This document shows positions 31,658-40,494 of a stretch of 64,000 nt of DNA, piece after piece. A program made the translations under genes and the position numbers. The notes beneath the pieces were generated by a model. The model made no database searches. It saw only the letters and a program-made list of their open reading frames with translations, and had not been told where the DNA came from. The DNA comes from Saccharothrix sp. NRRL B-16348. GTDB lineage: Bacteria > Actinomycetota > Actinomycetes > Mycobacteriales > Pseudonocardiaceae. Numbering within the stretch: the stretch's first letter is position 1; each line of letters begins with the position of its first letter. Where the stretch lies: assembly GCF_001280085.1 (NCBI RefSeq), contig NZ_LGED01000001.1, positions 415,255 to 479,254 on the forward strand. The letters are read 5' to 3'.

Positions 31658-33007
31658 ATGGCCGGAGATGCCGATTTCGACCGGGAACTGCTCGCCAGGG
31701 TCAGGGCGGGCGACGACGGCGCGTTCGGCGAGCTGTTCACCCGTCACGCCGACGCCGTTCGTCGGTTCGCCCTCCGGCACGTGCGTGAACACGCCGAGGC
31801 CGACGACCTGACCGCCGAGGCGTTCTTCCGCGTGCTCCAGGCGATCCGCCGGGGCAACGGCCCCACCGAGCACGTCCGCACCTACCTGCTGACCGTCGCG
31901 CGCCGGGTGGCGTGGGAGTGGAGCGGGCGACGGCGGGACGTGCCGGTGGAGGACGAGGAGCTGAGCCTGCGGGTCGAGCCGTTCCCGGACGTCACCGCGA
32001 ACCGGCCGGAGCACGCGCTGATCTCCCGCGCGTTCACGAGCCTGCCCGAGCGGTGGCGCACGGTGCTGTGGCAGGTCGAGGTGGAGGGCGAGCGGCCGGC
32101 GGCGGTCGCGCCCCACTTCGGCCTGAGCCCGAACGCGATGGCGGCGCTGGCCCGCCGCGCCCGCGAGGGGCTGCGGGCGGCGTACCTCCAGGCGCACCTG
32201 GCCGAGGACACCGGGCCGCGCGCGTGCAGCTCCGTGGTCGCGAAGCTCGGCGCCTACACGGCGGGCGGCGCGCAGGGCACCGAGCACCGGCGCATCCGCA
32301 AGCACCTCCAGACCTGCTCCTCCTGCAACGCGCTGCACGCCGAGCTGGTCGAGGTGTGCTCGACGTTGCGGGCGCACGCGGCGAGCATCGCCGTGCCGGT
32401 GGCCGCGACCGCCCTGCTGGGGCCCGCGGTGCTCGGTCCGGCGGTGGTGGGCCCGGCCGTGGTGGGCAAGGCCGCGTGGCTCACCGGGCGGGTGAAGCTG
32501 GCGCTGGCGGCCACCGCGGCGGCCGTCGGCCTGTTCGGGGTGGTGGCGGGCACGTTCACCGGCGCGCCCGGCCCGGCGCTGGTCCAGTCCGGCCCGGACG
32601 GCGCGCCCGGCGAGAACGTGCTGGCCCTGTGCTCGACCGAGGCGACCACCACGGTGACCGGCACGGCGACCAGCGAGACGTCGCCGACGCCCACCGACGC
32701 GCGGCAGGTCGTGCACACGAAGTCGACGCAGGCGGGTCGTCCGTCGCCGGCGCCGTCGACGTCCACCACCGTCCCGCCGCAGGTGGGGACCACCGGCTCG
32801 ACCGGTCCCGCCGAACCGCGCGACCTGGACCCGACCACGACGTCGACGCCGGTCACCACGTCCGACTCGCGCTCGGTGCTCCTGATCACCACGACCACCG
32901 CGGCGACCAGCACCGAACCGGCCAAGTCGGTCACCACGCCGACCCCCTCGGTCACGCCGACGACCGTGACGCTGCACCCGACCACGACCGGCCTCGCCCC
33001 CTCGTGA
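31658..33007 (+). CDS. ECF sigma factor fused to zinc-finger anti-sigma-like, TM and Thr-rich tail
   Basis: 449 residues. Sigma region 2 (FGELFTRHADAVRRFALRHV...ADDLTAEAFFRVLQAI) and region 4 (LPERWRTVLWQVEVEGERPAAVAPHFGLSPNAMAALARRAREGL) fill the first 190 residues. Then comes HRRIRKHLQTCSSCNALHAEL, the HxxxCxxC signature of zinc-binding anti-sigma domains. A hydrophobic region about 250-300 with one clear helix (KLALAATAAAVGLFGVVAGTF) and about 130 Thr/Ser/Pro-rich, presumably extracellular residues complete it. This joins sigma factor and membrane-bound inhibitor in one chain. Release would need proteolysis or a conformational change; that is inference. Confidence 0.88.
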   Translation: MAGDADFDRELLARVRAGDDGAFGELFTRHADAVRRFALRHVREHAEADDLTAEAFFRVLQAIRRGNGPTEHVRTYLLTVARRVAWEWSGRRRDVPVEDEELSLRVEPFPDVTANRPEHALISRAFTSLPERWRTVLWQVEVEGERPAAVAPHFGLSPNAMAALARRAREGLRAAYLQAHLAEDTGPRACSSVVAKLGAYTAGGAQGTEHRRIRKHLQTCSSCNALHAELVEVCSTLRAHAASIAVPVAATALLGPAVLGPAVVGPAVVGKAAWLTGRVKLALAATAAAVGLFGVVAGTFTGAPGPALVQSGPDGAPGENVLALCSTEATTTVTGTATSETSPTPTDARQVVHTKSTQAGRPSPAPSTSTTVPPQVGTTGSTGPAEPRDLDPTTTSTPVTTSDSRSVLLITTTTAATSTEPAKSVTTPTPSVTPTTVTLHPTTTGLAPS

Positions 33008-33094
33008 CCGACCCGGTTTCACCCGCGAGGTGCAACACTTTGCCGGTAGCGTGGAGAACGCTGAGTGATCGCTCGACGTCTTGAGGAGACGGTG

Positions 33095-33529
33095 ATGACG
33101 CGGCTGGTGCGCGGAGCTGACGGCCGGATGTGGACGGTGCGCAGCCAGATCGAGTGGCGCAACCCGTCGACCGACGAGGACTTCGAGCACGACGTGAACG
33201 GCGGCCACGGCCCCGGCGTGCTGATGCTGGCGATCGTCATCGGCATGGCGGTGGTGCTGGTGGCGTGGACGCCGGCGGAGGTCGTCGTGCCCGCGTGGCT
33301 CCTCGTGGCCCTGGCCCTGGTGTTCCTGTTCTTCCCGGTGCGCTGGGCGGTGCGGCGGCCGTGGCTGGTGGCGGCGGAGTCGAAGAAGACCGAGGAGCTG
33401 CCGCCGGAGCGGTGGGTCGGCTCGGTGCGCGGCTTCCTGACCGTGCGCAACGAGGTCTCCAACGTGGCCCGCAAGATCGAGATGTACTCGCTGCCCGACC
33501 TGGACGGCCCGCTGCAACCGGTCGACTGA
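33095..33529 (+). CDS. Two-helix membrane protein, actinobacterial hypothetical
   Basis: 144 residues. A polar N-terminus with TRLVRGADGRMWTVRSQIEWRNP is followed by two adjacent helices (VLMLAIVIGMAVVLVAW and WLLVALALVFLFFPVRWAV) and a cytoplasmic tail (WVGSVRGFLTVRNEV). Function is unknown. GAGGAG lies 5 nt before the ATG at 33095, which decides the start over a GTG at 33065. It sits 27 nt upstream of the glycosylase gene and may be co-transcribed with it. Confidence 0.72.
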   Translation: MTRLVRGADGRMWTVRSQIEWRNPSTDEDFEHDVNGGHGPGVLMLAIVIGMAVVLVAWTPAEVVVPAWLLVALALVFLFFPVRWAVRRPWLVAAESKKTEELPPERWVGSVRGFLTVRNEVSNVARKIEMYSLPDLDGPLQPVD

Positions 33530-33556
33530 TCGCCGTTCGCGGGTGACACTGGTCGG

Positions 33557-34420
33557 GTGCCGGAACTCCCCGAGGTCGAGGCGCTCGCCCACCACCTCCG
33601 CGAGCACGCCGTCGGACGGCGCGTGCACCGGGTGGACGTCGCGTCGTTGCAGGTGTTGAAGACGTTCACGCCGCCGTGGACCGAGCTCCAGGGCCGCGAG
33701 GTGACCGGCGCGGGCCGGTTCGGCAAGCACCTGGACCTCGACTGCGCCGGCCTGCACCTGGTGGTGCACCTGGCGCGCGCCGGGTGGCTGCGCTGGTCGG
33801 AGCACCTGTCGGCGGCGCCGCCCAAGCCCGGCCGCGGCCCGCTGGCGCTGCGCCTGCACCTCGGCCCGCCGGGCGAAGGGCCCGGGTTCGACCTGACCGA
33901 GGCGGGCACCAAGAAGGGCCTGGCCGCGTGGGTCGTGAACGACCCGGCGGACGTGCCGGGCATCGCGCGGCTCGGTCCGGACGCGCTGTCGGTCACGCGC
34001 ACGCAGCTCGAAGACCTGTTCGCCGGGCGCACGGAGCGGCTGAAGACCGCGTTGACCGACCAGACGGTGCTGGCGGGCGTCGGCAACGCCTACTCCGACG
34101 AGATCATGCACACGGCCCGGCTGTCGCCGTACGCGACGGCGGGGAAGCTGCCCGCGGAGGCGTTGGACCGGCTGCACGAGGCGTTGGTCGGCGTGCTGAC
34201 CGACGCCGTGGCGCGGTCGGTCGGCCAGTCCGCGGCGACACTGAAGGGTGAGAAGCGGTCCGGGTTGCGGGTGCACGCGCGGACCGGTCTGCCGTGCCCC
34301 GTGTGCGGTGACACGGTGCGCGAGGTCTCGTTCGCGGACAAGGCTTTCCAGTACTGCCCGACGTGCCAGACGGGCGGTAAACCGCTGGCCGACCGGCGGA
34401 TGTCACGGCTGCTCAAGTAG
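33557..34420 (+). CDS. Fpg/Nei-family DNA glycosylase
   Basis: 287 residues with GTG start. The N-terminus PELPEVE provides the catalytic Pro2 and Glu3; the middle helix-two-turn-helix (AGVGNAYSDEIMHTARLSP) and a C-terminal zinc finger with CPVCG and CPTC follow. These excise oxidised bases and nick the strand by beta/delta elimination. The sequence after PELPEVE (ALAHHLREHAVGRRV) is closer to the actinobacterial Fpg/Nei-like group than to classical MutM, so substrate preference is open. All catalytic elements are present. Confidence 0.92.
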   Translation: MPELPEVEALAHHLREHAVGRRVHRVDVASLQVLKTFTPPWTELQGREVTGAGRFGKHLDLDCAGLHLVVHLARAGWLRWSEHLSAAPPKPGRGPLALRLHLGPPGEGPGFDLTEAGTKKGLAAWVVNDPADVPGIARLGPDALSVTRTQLEDLFAGRTERLKTALTDQTVLAGVGNAYSDEIMHTARLSPYATAGKLPAEALDRLHEALVGVLTDAVARSVGQSAATLKGEKRSGLRVHARTGLPCPVCGDTVREVSFADKAFQYCPTCQTGGKPLADRRMSRLLK

Positions 34421-34512
34421 GTCACTCGGACGAGTGGCTTGGCCCGTTCGTCGGCTGAGCCGCTCCGTCGGGGGAACTCCTCCCGGGTCCGACCGACCCG
34501 CTTGGAGGAGTC

Positions 34513-34788
34513 ATGAACCAGCGCATCGCCGCCGCGCTGATCGGCGCCACGATGGGACTGGCCACGTTCGCCGGTTCGACCATCGCCGTCTCGGTCGCTT
34601 CGCCGGAGGCCGCGGAACCGCCCCGGTTGCAGCAGGACCAGGTCTCCGAGGTGATCTGCCGCGTGCTGAAGCAACTGGACCTGCTCGACCACCCCGAGCT
34701 CGCGGACCTGGTGAAGAGCCTGAAGTGCAAGGGCTCGGACAAGCCGACCGAGACCACGACGACTACGACGACCACGACGACGGGCTGA
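34513..34788 (+). CDS. Small secreted protein with poly-Thr tail
   Basis: 91 residues. Signal peptide-like start (MNQRIAAALIGATMGLATFAGSTIAVSVA), a helical middle with two cysteines (VSEVICRVLKQLDLL and LVKSLKCKG) and a tail of ten or so Thr. GGAGG lies 8 nt before the ATG. The cysteines could form a disulphide. Function is unknown; Thr-rich tails are common among exported proteins in this window. Confidence 0.7.
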   Translation: MNQRIAAALIGATMGLATFAGSTIAVSVASPEAAEPPRLQQDQVSEVICRVLKQLDLLDHPELADLVKSLKCKGSDKPTETTTTTTTTTTG

Positions 34789-34890
34789 TCCGGGCGAGCA
34801 CGGTCGGCGCTGACGCGGGGTGAGCGCCGAGGCCGGGGCGCGGCCCGAGTGATCGGGTCGCCCCCACGCTCCGTGATCGTGATAGGCGGT

Positions 34891-34900
34891 GATCACCCGA
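34891..34900. promoter_or_regulatory. GATCACCCGA motif upstream of the LytS-type kinase
   Basis: GATCACCCGA, part of the perfect palindrome GGTGATCACC at 34888-34897, recurs at 40686-40695 before the DUF485/symporter genes and, inverted, at 63892-63901 before the vWA gene. A common regulator is possible. Confidence 0.4.
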
Positions 34901-34995
34901 TTGGGTAAGCACTCTGCCACGGTTGCCCGCAATTCATCGGATGGGCACGTCTCGCACCGGCTATCCCCTTGCCTATAACGCCCCCACGGCACAGC

Positions 34996-36255
34996 ATGGA
35001 CGCCGTGCGGGACCTCCTGACCGAGCGCGCTGTGCTCGGACTCATCGCGACCCTGGCCGTTCTCGGCCTCTTCGTGATGCTGTGCCGTGCCCGCCGCGTC
35101 AGCACGTCGGTCGAGGACGCCGTGATGGACATGCTGCACCGCATGTCCAAGGCGTCGGCCGACCTGCGCGAGGGCTTGACCGAGGACGCGGCCAACAAGG
35201 CGACCCCGCACCTGCGGGAGATGCTGCGGTGCGTCGCGGTCGGCATCACCGACCACGAGGGCACGCTGCTGTCGTGGGACGGCGGCGCCAACGACCACTA
35301 CGAGTTCCTGCGCGCCTACATCGAACGCGCCATCGGCGAGGGCCACAAGGAGCACGTCGAGCACCGCAAGCTGGAGTGCGAGCTGCCCGGCCCGTGCTCG
35401 CTGCACAGCGCCGTGATCGTGCCGCTGGTGGTGGAGGGCGACGTCGCCGGCACGCTGATCGTGGTCAGCGGGGTGGCGAACAAGCGGCAGATCCGGATGG
35501 CGGAGGAGACCGCGCGGTTCGTCTCCACGCAGTTGGAGCTGGAAGTGCTGCAGAAGTCCCGGCAGGCGTTGGCTCAGGCCGAGGTCCGGGCGCTGCGGGC
35601 GCAGATCTCGCCGCACTTCGTCTACAACGCGCTCAACACGATCTCGTCGCTCATCCGCACGGACCCGTCGCACGCGCGGGAGCTGCTGCAGGAGTTCGCC
35701 GAGTTCACCCGCTACTCGTTCCGCACCGACGGCTTCTTCACCACGCTGGCCGACGAGCTGACCAACATCCACCGCTACCTGACCATCGAGCAGGCGCGGT
35801 ACGGGTCGAGGCTGAACGTGCGGCTCAAGATCGCGCCCGAGGTGCTCCAGGTCGTGCTGCCGTTCCTGGTGCTGCAGCCGTTGGTGGAGAACGCCGTCCG
35901 GCACGGCCTGGCGAAGAAGCCCGGCGGCGGCGAGCTGACGATCATCGCCGAGGACAACGGCGCGGAGGCGTTGATCTCGGTCGAGGACGACGGCGTCGGC
36001 ATGGACCCGGACCGCCTCTTCGACGACCTCAAGGACGCGCACCAGACCGGCGCGCACGTCGGCCTGGGCAACATCAACCACCGGATGCGGGCCGTGTTCG
36101 GCGACGACTACGCGCTGGTCGTGGAGACCGCGCCGGAAGCCGGCATGAAGATCATCCTGAAGATCCCGAAGTACCGGCCGGGCGTGCAGACGAACCTGCC
36201 GCTGGTGCCGCCGCGGCTGGAGGACACCACCGAGCAGCCCGCCGTGCGCGCCTGA
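34996..36255 (+). CDS. LytS/YehU-type sensor histidine kinase with GAF-like domain
   Basis: 419 residues. One N-terminal helix (LGLIATLAVLGLFVMLCRA), then a GAF-like sensory region (about 60-190, with ECELPGPCSLHSAVIVPLVVEGDVAGTLIVV), a short coiled linker, the His_kinase box RAQISPHFVYNALNTISS and an ATPase domain with QPLVENAVRHGL and GLGNINHRM. LytS-type kinases pair with LytTR regulators; one is encoded 1.2 kb downstream. The paired Cys in ECELPGPCS could make the sensor redox- or ligand-responsive. It probably controls the carboxylate transporters that follow. Confidence 0.9.
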   Translation: MDAVRDLLTERAVLGLIATLAVLGLFVMLCRARRVSTSVEDAVMDMLHRMSKASADLREGLTEDAANKATPHLREMLRCVAVGITDHEGTLLSWDGGANDHYEFLRAYIERAIGEGHKEHVEHRKLECELPGPCSLHSAVIVPLVVEGDVAGTLIVVSGVANKRQIRMAEETARFVSTQLELEVLQKSRQALAQAEVRALRAQISPHFVYNALNTISSLIRTDPSHARELLQEFAEFTRYSFRTDGFFTTLADELTNIHRYLTIEQARYGSRLNVRLKIAPEVLQVVLPFLVLQPLVENAVRHGLAKKPGGGELTIIAEDNGAEALISVEDDGVGMDPDRLFDDLKDAHQTGAHVGLGNINHRMRAVFGDDYALVVETAPEAGMKIILKIPKYRPGVQTNLPLVPPRLEDTTEQPAVRA

Positions 36256-36276
36256 TCGGCTCACGTCGGCTCGCGC

Positions 36277-36444
36277 TCACGCGGCGGCGACCGCCAGGAC
36301 CGTCACCATCATGACCGCGCACACGCTCCACGTGATCCACATCCAGTAGACGTGCATGGCGGTGGGACCGTCCGCATTCTTGCGGCCCCGGTCGTCCCAC
36401 CACTCGACGTAGCGTTCGAGCCACCGGAACGGGTTGAACGTCAC
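36277..36444 (-). CDS. Small Trp-rich membrane protein (55 aa)
   Basis: A short antisense-oriented frame between two plus-strand genes. It starts VTFNPFRWLERYVEWWDDRG and ends with a helix (MHVYWMWITWSVCAVMM then VTVLAVAAA). The amphipathic Trp/Arg start and single helix look like a genuine small membrane protein. GTG is the only start after an in-frame stop, and no good ribosome site is seen. Function is unknown; it may be leaderless. Confidence 0.5.
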   Translation of the reverse strand: MTFNPFRWLERYVEWWDDRGRKNADGPTAMHVYWMWITWSVCAVMMVTVLAVAAA

Positions 36445-36496
36445 CGGTCGATGTTAGCCGTGTCACGTCACCTCCGTTCACACGTAAGGTCGGAGC

Positions 36497-37363
36497 ATGA
36501 GCGTGACGGACAAGATCGCGGCCAGGCTGCCGAGGATCGTGAGCGAGCGGACCGAGCGCGGACCCGTGGTGGCCGCCGTCCGGCTGCACGGCGTCATCAC
36601 CCCGACGCCGACGCCGATGGCCCGCAACACCATCAGCATGCAGACCGTGGAGAGCGCGCTGACCCGCGCGTTCGAGCACGACCGGCTGGTCGCGGTCGCC
36701 CTGCTGATCAACTCGCCGGGCGGCGCGCCGACGCAGTCCGCGCTGGTCGCCGAGCGCATCCGCGAGCTGGCGGCCAAGAAGAAGGTGCCCGTCCTGGCGT
36801 TCTGCGAGGACCTGGCGGCCTCCGGCGGCTACTGGCTGGCCTGCGCGGGCGACGAGATCTACGCCCACGGCACGTCCCTGGTCGGCTCGATCGGCGTGGT
36901 CAGCGCGGGTTTCGGGCTCAACGGCCTGATCGAGCGCTACGGCGTCGAGCGGCGCGTGCACACCGCGGGCGAGGCCAAGGTGCGCCTGGACCCGTTCAGC
37001 CCGGAGAAGCCCGAGGACGTCGAGTGGCTCAAGGGCCTGCAGGCGCAGCTGCACGAGCAGTTCGCCGACTGGGTCAAGGAGCGCCGCGGCGCGAAGCTCA
37101 CGGCCTCCGACGACGAGCTGTTCAACGGCGAGGTGTGGACGGGCGCGAAGGCGGTCGAGCTGGGCCTGGTCGACGGCCTCGGCACGCTGCGCGGCGTCGT
37201 GGCCAAGCGCTACCCGGACGCGGAGATCGCCATCGCCGAGCCGCGCCGCCCCCTTCTCGCCCGCCTCGGACTGGCCGGCGCGACCACCCGATCGGGCGAC
37301 TTCTTGGTGGAGGGGTTGGCGGCGCTGGAAGAGCGGGCGCGCTGGTCGCGATTCGGGTTGTGA
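36497..37363 (+). CDS. SppA-like S49 peptidase
   Basis: 288 residues. S49/ClpP-like fold: LLINSPGGAPTQSALVAERI, the nucleophile Ser in CEDLAASGGYWLACAGDEIYA, then SLVGSIGVVSAGFG, and a Lys in AGEAKVRLDPFSP that would complete the Ser-Lys dyad. At this length it matches archaeal/Gram-positive SppA rather than the duplicated E. coli form. It lacks an obvious N-terminal membrane anchor, unlike signal peptide peptidase, so it may be cytoplasmic. It lies between the kinase and response-regulator genes of the LytS/LytTR pair. Confidence 0.88.
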   Translation: MSVTDKIAARLPRIVSERTERGPVVAAVRLHGVITPTPTPMARNTISMQTVESALTRAFEHDRLVAVALLINSPGGAPTQSALVAERIRELAAKKKVPVLAFCEDLAASGGYWLACAGDEIYAHGTSLVGSIGVVSAGFGLNGLIERYGVERRVHTAGEAKVRLDPFSPEKPEDVEWLKGLQAQLHEQFADWVKERRGAKLTASDDELFNGEVWTGAKAVELGLVDGLGTLRGVVAKRYPDAEIAIAEPRRPLLARLGLAGATTRSGDFLVEGLAALEERARWSRFGL

Positions 37364-37424
37364 GGTCACGGCCTCGCGGCCGTCCGGCAACCGGCGTAGA
37401 CAGCGACCCCGCCGGGTCGGCAAG

Positions 37425-38270
37425 ATGCGCGGCACAGTGAGTACCCAGGACAACACCGGCCTCCTCGTTCTGGCGGTGGACGACGAGGCACCCGGTCTGA
37501 GCGAGATCAAGTTCCTGCTCGAAAGCAGCCCGCACATTCGACGCGTGCTCACGGCCTTCGACGCGGCCGAGGCACTGCGCATCCTCCGGGGTGACTACGA
37601 AGTCGAGGTGATGGACCGCACCAGGGCAGGGCTACCGCCGGTCGACGCCGTGTTCGCCGACATCAACATGCCGGGGCTGAGCGGCACGGACCTCGCGCGC
37701 GTGCTCGGCGCGTTCCGGCAGCCACCGGCGTTGGTGTTCGTCACGGGTGTCGAGCACTCGGAGGCCGTCGTGGCGTTCGAGGTGGGCGCGCTGGACTTCG
37801 TGACCAAGCCGATCAACTCCGACCGGATCAACAAGGCGATCTCGCGCGTCGTCGACCGGGTCGCCGCGACACCGGCGGTCACGCCGGAGCCCGCCGCGGC
37901 GGAACCCCAGGACGACGAGGTGATCCCGGTCGAGCTGGGTGGCACCATCAAGCTCGTGCCACGGGCCACCGTCCGCTACGTCGAGGCGCAGGGCGACTAC
38001 GCGCGCCTGCACACCAACGACGGCGCGAGCCACCTGGTGCGGATCCCGTTGGCGCAGCTGGAAGAGCGCTGGGAGAACGCCGGGTTCGTCCGCATCCACC
38101 GGTCGTTCCTGGTGGCGCTGCCGCTGGTGACCGAGCTGCGGATGACGTCGAACGGGTACGCGGTGGTGATCGGCTCCGGCGAGGGCGCCAAGGAGCTGCC
38201 GGTCAGCCGGCGGCACACGCGTGAGCTGAAGGAGAGGATCGTGCGTCCCCCCAAGAGCAGTTGGGGATGA
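37425..38270 (+). CDS. LytR/AlgR-type response regulator (LytTR DNA-binding domain)
   Basis: 281 residues. Receiver domain with the DDE acid pocket (LAVDDEAPGLSEIKFLLE), phospho-acceptor Asp in VFADINMPGLSG and Lys in DFVTKPIN. A linker rich in Pro/Glu leads to a LytTR domain (VRYVEAQGDYARLHTNDG, RIPLAQLEERW, FVRIHRSFLVAL), which binds DNA as beta strands, usually at paired direct repeats. It matches the upstream LytS-type kinase. The stop overlaps the next start (ATGA), tying it to the transporter genes it probably regulates, as in YpdB/BtsR-type pyruvate systems. Confidence 0.92.
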   Translation: MRGTVSTQDNTGLLVLAVDDEAPGLSEIKFLLESSPHIRRVLTAFDAAEALRILRGDYEVEVMDRTRAGLPPVDAVFADINMPGLSGTDLARVLGAFRQPPALVFVTGVEHSEAVVAFEVGALDFVTKPINSDRINKAISRVVDRVAATPAVTPEPAAAEPQDDEVIPVELGGTIKLVPRATVRYVEAQGDYARLHTNDGASHLVRIPLAQLEERWENAGFVRIHRSFLVALPLVTELRMTSNGYAVVIGSGEGAKELPVSRRHTRELKERIVRPPKSSWG

Positions 38271-38707
38271 CCAAGCACTCCGGCCCACCCGGGCAACCGG
38301 ACCAGCCGCAGCCGGCCGAGCGCGACGCCTGGCTGTCGGTCTCCGCGCGCAAGAACCGCCGGCGCCGCGTGGTGCTGGCGGATCCGCGCGGGCGTGGGCG
38401 GGTGCTGCGCACGATCATCGAGCTGGAGGAGCAGACCAGCGTCGGCGAGAAGCTGATCCGCGACCTGATCCGGACCCAGCTCCGCACGGGCCTGGCGCTC
38501 GGCGGCGGCACGTTGCTGCTGCTGGCGACGCTGCCGCTGGTGTTCTACCTGCTGCCGTCGCTGGCCGAGGTCGAGCTGGTCGGCGTGCGGCTGCCGTGGC
38601 TGCTCCTGGGGCTGCTGCCGTTCCCGCTCTGCTACGGCGTGGGCTACGCGTACCGAAGACTCGCCGAGCGGCACGAGCACGACTTCGTGAGTTCGGTGGA
38701 CCGGTGA
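38267..38707 (+). CDS. Two-helix membrane protein, probable symporter partner
   Basis: 146 residues. A long charged N-terminal part (SARKNRRRRVVLADPRGRGR) precedes two helices (GLALGGGTLLLLATLPLVFYLL and LPWLLLGLLPFPLCYGVGYAY). It overlaps the regulator stop and the symporter start (ATGA and GTGA). This is the same place that DUF485 holds next to the second symporter, so it is likely an analogous small subunit or assembly factor. It is not clearly DUF485 itself. Confidence 0.72.
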   Translation: MTKHSGPPGQPDQPQPAERDAWLSVSARKNRRRRVVLADPRGRGRVLRTIIELEEQTSVGEKLIRDLIRTQLRTGLALGGGTLLLLATLPLVFYLLPSLAEVELVGVRLPWLLLGLLPFPLCYGVGYAYRRLAERHEHDFVSSVDR

Positions 38708-40494
38708 TCGACAACCCGTGGAGCCTCGTGCTCGTCGGCGTGATGGCGTTGCTGACGTTCTCGTTGGGCTACGTGGGTTCCCGCCGGGCGAACACGACAC
38801 CGGACTTCCTGGTGGCCCGCCGCGCCATCCCGGCCACCCGCAACGCCGCCGCGATCTCCGGCGAGTACCTGTCCGCGGCGTCGTTCCTGGGCGTGGCGGG
38901 GCTGGTGCTCAAGGACGGCATCGACGCGCTGTGGTACCCGATCGGCTTCACCGCGGGCTACCTGGCGATGATGCTGTTCGTGGCCGCGCCCCTGCGGCGG
39001 TCGGGCGCGTACACGCTGCCGGACTTCGCCGAGGCGCGGCTCGGCCCGTCGAACCTGCGGAAGTTCTGCACCTTCTTCGTGATCTGCATCGGCGTGCTGT
39101 ACCTGGTGCCGCAACTGCAGTCGGCCGGGCTGACGTTGAACACGATCACCGGCCTGCCCGCGTGGCTCGGCGGCGCGGTGGTGACCGTGATCGTGGTGGT
39201 GAACGTCCTCGGCGGCGGGATGCGCGCGATCACGCTGGTGCAGGCGTTCCAGTACTGGGGCAAGCTGTTCGCGATCGCCGCGCCGACGTTCGTGCTGTTC
39301 ACGTTGTTCCTGGCCGGTCCGGGCAACGGGGCGCAGCCGGTGGACTCGTCGGGCGTGCTGCGGTTCCCCGAGGACGTCGAGGTGACCACGGTCGACCCGG
39401 TGCGGGTGCGCGTCGACGTGGCGATGGAGCTGTCCGCGACCGGTCTGGTGAACGGCGCGCCCGCCGACGGCCCGGCGTACTGGCGGCCCGGCCTGTACGA
39501 GGTGGGCGCGGAGACGAAGCTGACGTTCGTCGCGGGGTCGCCGGTGCCGGTGGTCGAGGGGTCGCCGACGTCGAACCACGACTGGCTGCGACCCCAGACC
39601 GAGGGCCTTTCGGGGCTGTTCGAGACGTACTCGCTGATCTTCGCGACGTTCCTCGGCACGATGGGGCTGCCGCACGTGCTGGTGCGGTTCTACACGAACC
39701 CGGACGGGCGGGCGGCGCGGCGCACGGCGTTGCACGTGCTGTACCTGCTGGGCTTGTTCTACCTGTTCCCGACCGTGCTGGGCGTGATCTCGCGCCAGTA
39801 CCTGCCGCAGCTGCTCGTGACGGGCAAGACGGACGCGGCGGTGCTGCTGCTGCCGCACACCATGCAGCCGAACCTGCTCGGCCAGGTGCTGGGCGCGATC
39901 GTGGCGGCGGGCGCGTTCGCGGCGTTCCTGTCCACGTCGTCGGGGCTGCTCGTGTCGGTGGCCGGGGTGGTGTCGACGGACATCCTGCCGGGGAAGGTGC
40001 GCGACTTCCGGTGGGCGACGGTGCTGACCGGCGCGGTGGCGATCGGGTTGGCGCTGCTGCTGCCCCGGTCGGACGCGTCGTTGACGGTGGCGATGTCGTT
40101 CGCGTTGGCGGCGTCCACGTTCTGCCCGTTGTTGTTGTTGGGCATCTGGTGGCGTGGGCTCACGTGGGTCGGCGCGATGGCCGGCCTCCTGGTCGGCGGC
40201 GGGCTGGTGATCGGCTCGCAGGTGGTGACGGTGGTCAGCTCGTACACCGGGCGGTGGGCGCCGTCGGTGCTGTCGCAGCCGGCCCTGGTGACCGTGCCGG
40301 TGGCGTTCCTGACCATGGTGATGATCAGCAAACTGACCGCGCGCCGCAGGCCCGACGACGTGAACCAGATCCTGCTGCGGTTCCACGCGCCGGATCCGCT
40401 GGGGTTCATGCGTGACCGGGAGTTGCAGATCGGCACGTCGGACGAGAAGGCGCGTGCGGCGGACCGCGACCACGACGGGCCGTCGCCGGCCTGA
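38704..40494 (+). CDS. Sodium:solute symporter (SSS family) with large extracytoplasmic insert
   Basis: 596 residues, about 13 helices. SSS features: DFLVARRAIPATRNAAAISGEYLSAASFLG in the first helices and GTMGLPHVLVRFYTNPDGRAARR. Relatives include acetate, pyruvate and monocarboxylate permeases. Residues about 210-305 form a polar insert (PEDVEVTTVDPVRVRVDV, SATGLVNGAPADGPAYW) not found in typical ActP, presumably outside the cell. Start GTG at 38704 overlaps the previous stop. Substrate, probably a short carboxylate, is inferred from family and the LytS/LytTR context. Confidence 0.88.
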   Translation: MIDNPWSLVLVGVMALLTFSLGYVGSRRANTTPDFLVARRAIPATRNAAAISGEYLSAASFLGVAGLVLKDGIDALWYPIGFTAGYLAMMLFVAAPLRRSGAYTLPDFAEARLGPSNLRKFCTFFVICIGVLYLVPQLQSAGLTLNTITGLPAWLGGAVVTVIVVVNVLGGGMRAITLVQAFQYWGKLFAIAAPTFVLFTLFLAGPGNGAQPVDSSGVLRFPEDVEVTTVDPVRVRVDVAMELSATGLVNGAPADGPAYWRPGLYEVGAETKLTFVAGSPVPVVEGSPTSNHDWLRPQTEGLSGLFETYSLIFATFLGTMGLPHVLVRFYTNPDGRAARRTALHVLYLLGLFYLFPTVLGVISRQYLPQLLVTGKTDAAVLLLPHTMQPNLLGQVLGAIVAAGAFAAFLSTSSGLLVSVAGVVSTDILPGKVRDFRWATVLTGAVAIGLALLLPRSDASLTVAMSFALAASTFCPLLLLGIWWRGLTWVGAMAGLLVGGGLVIGSQVVTVVSSYTGRWAPSVLSQPALVTVPVAFLTMVMISKLTARRRPDDVNQILLRFHAPDPLGFMRDRELQIGTSDEKARAADRDHDGPSPA

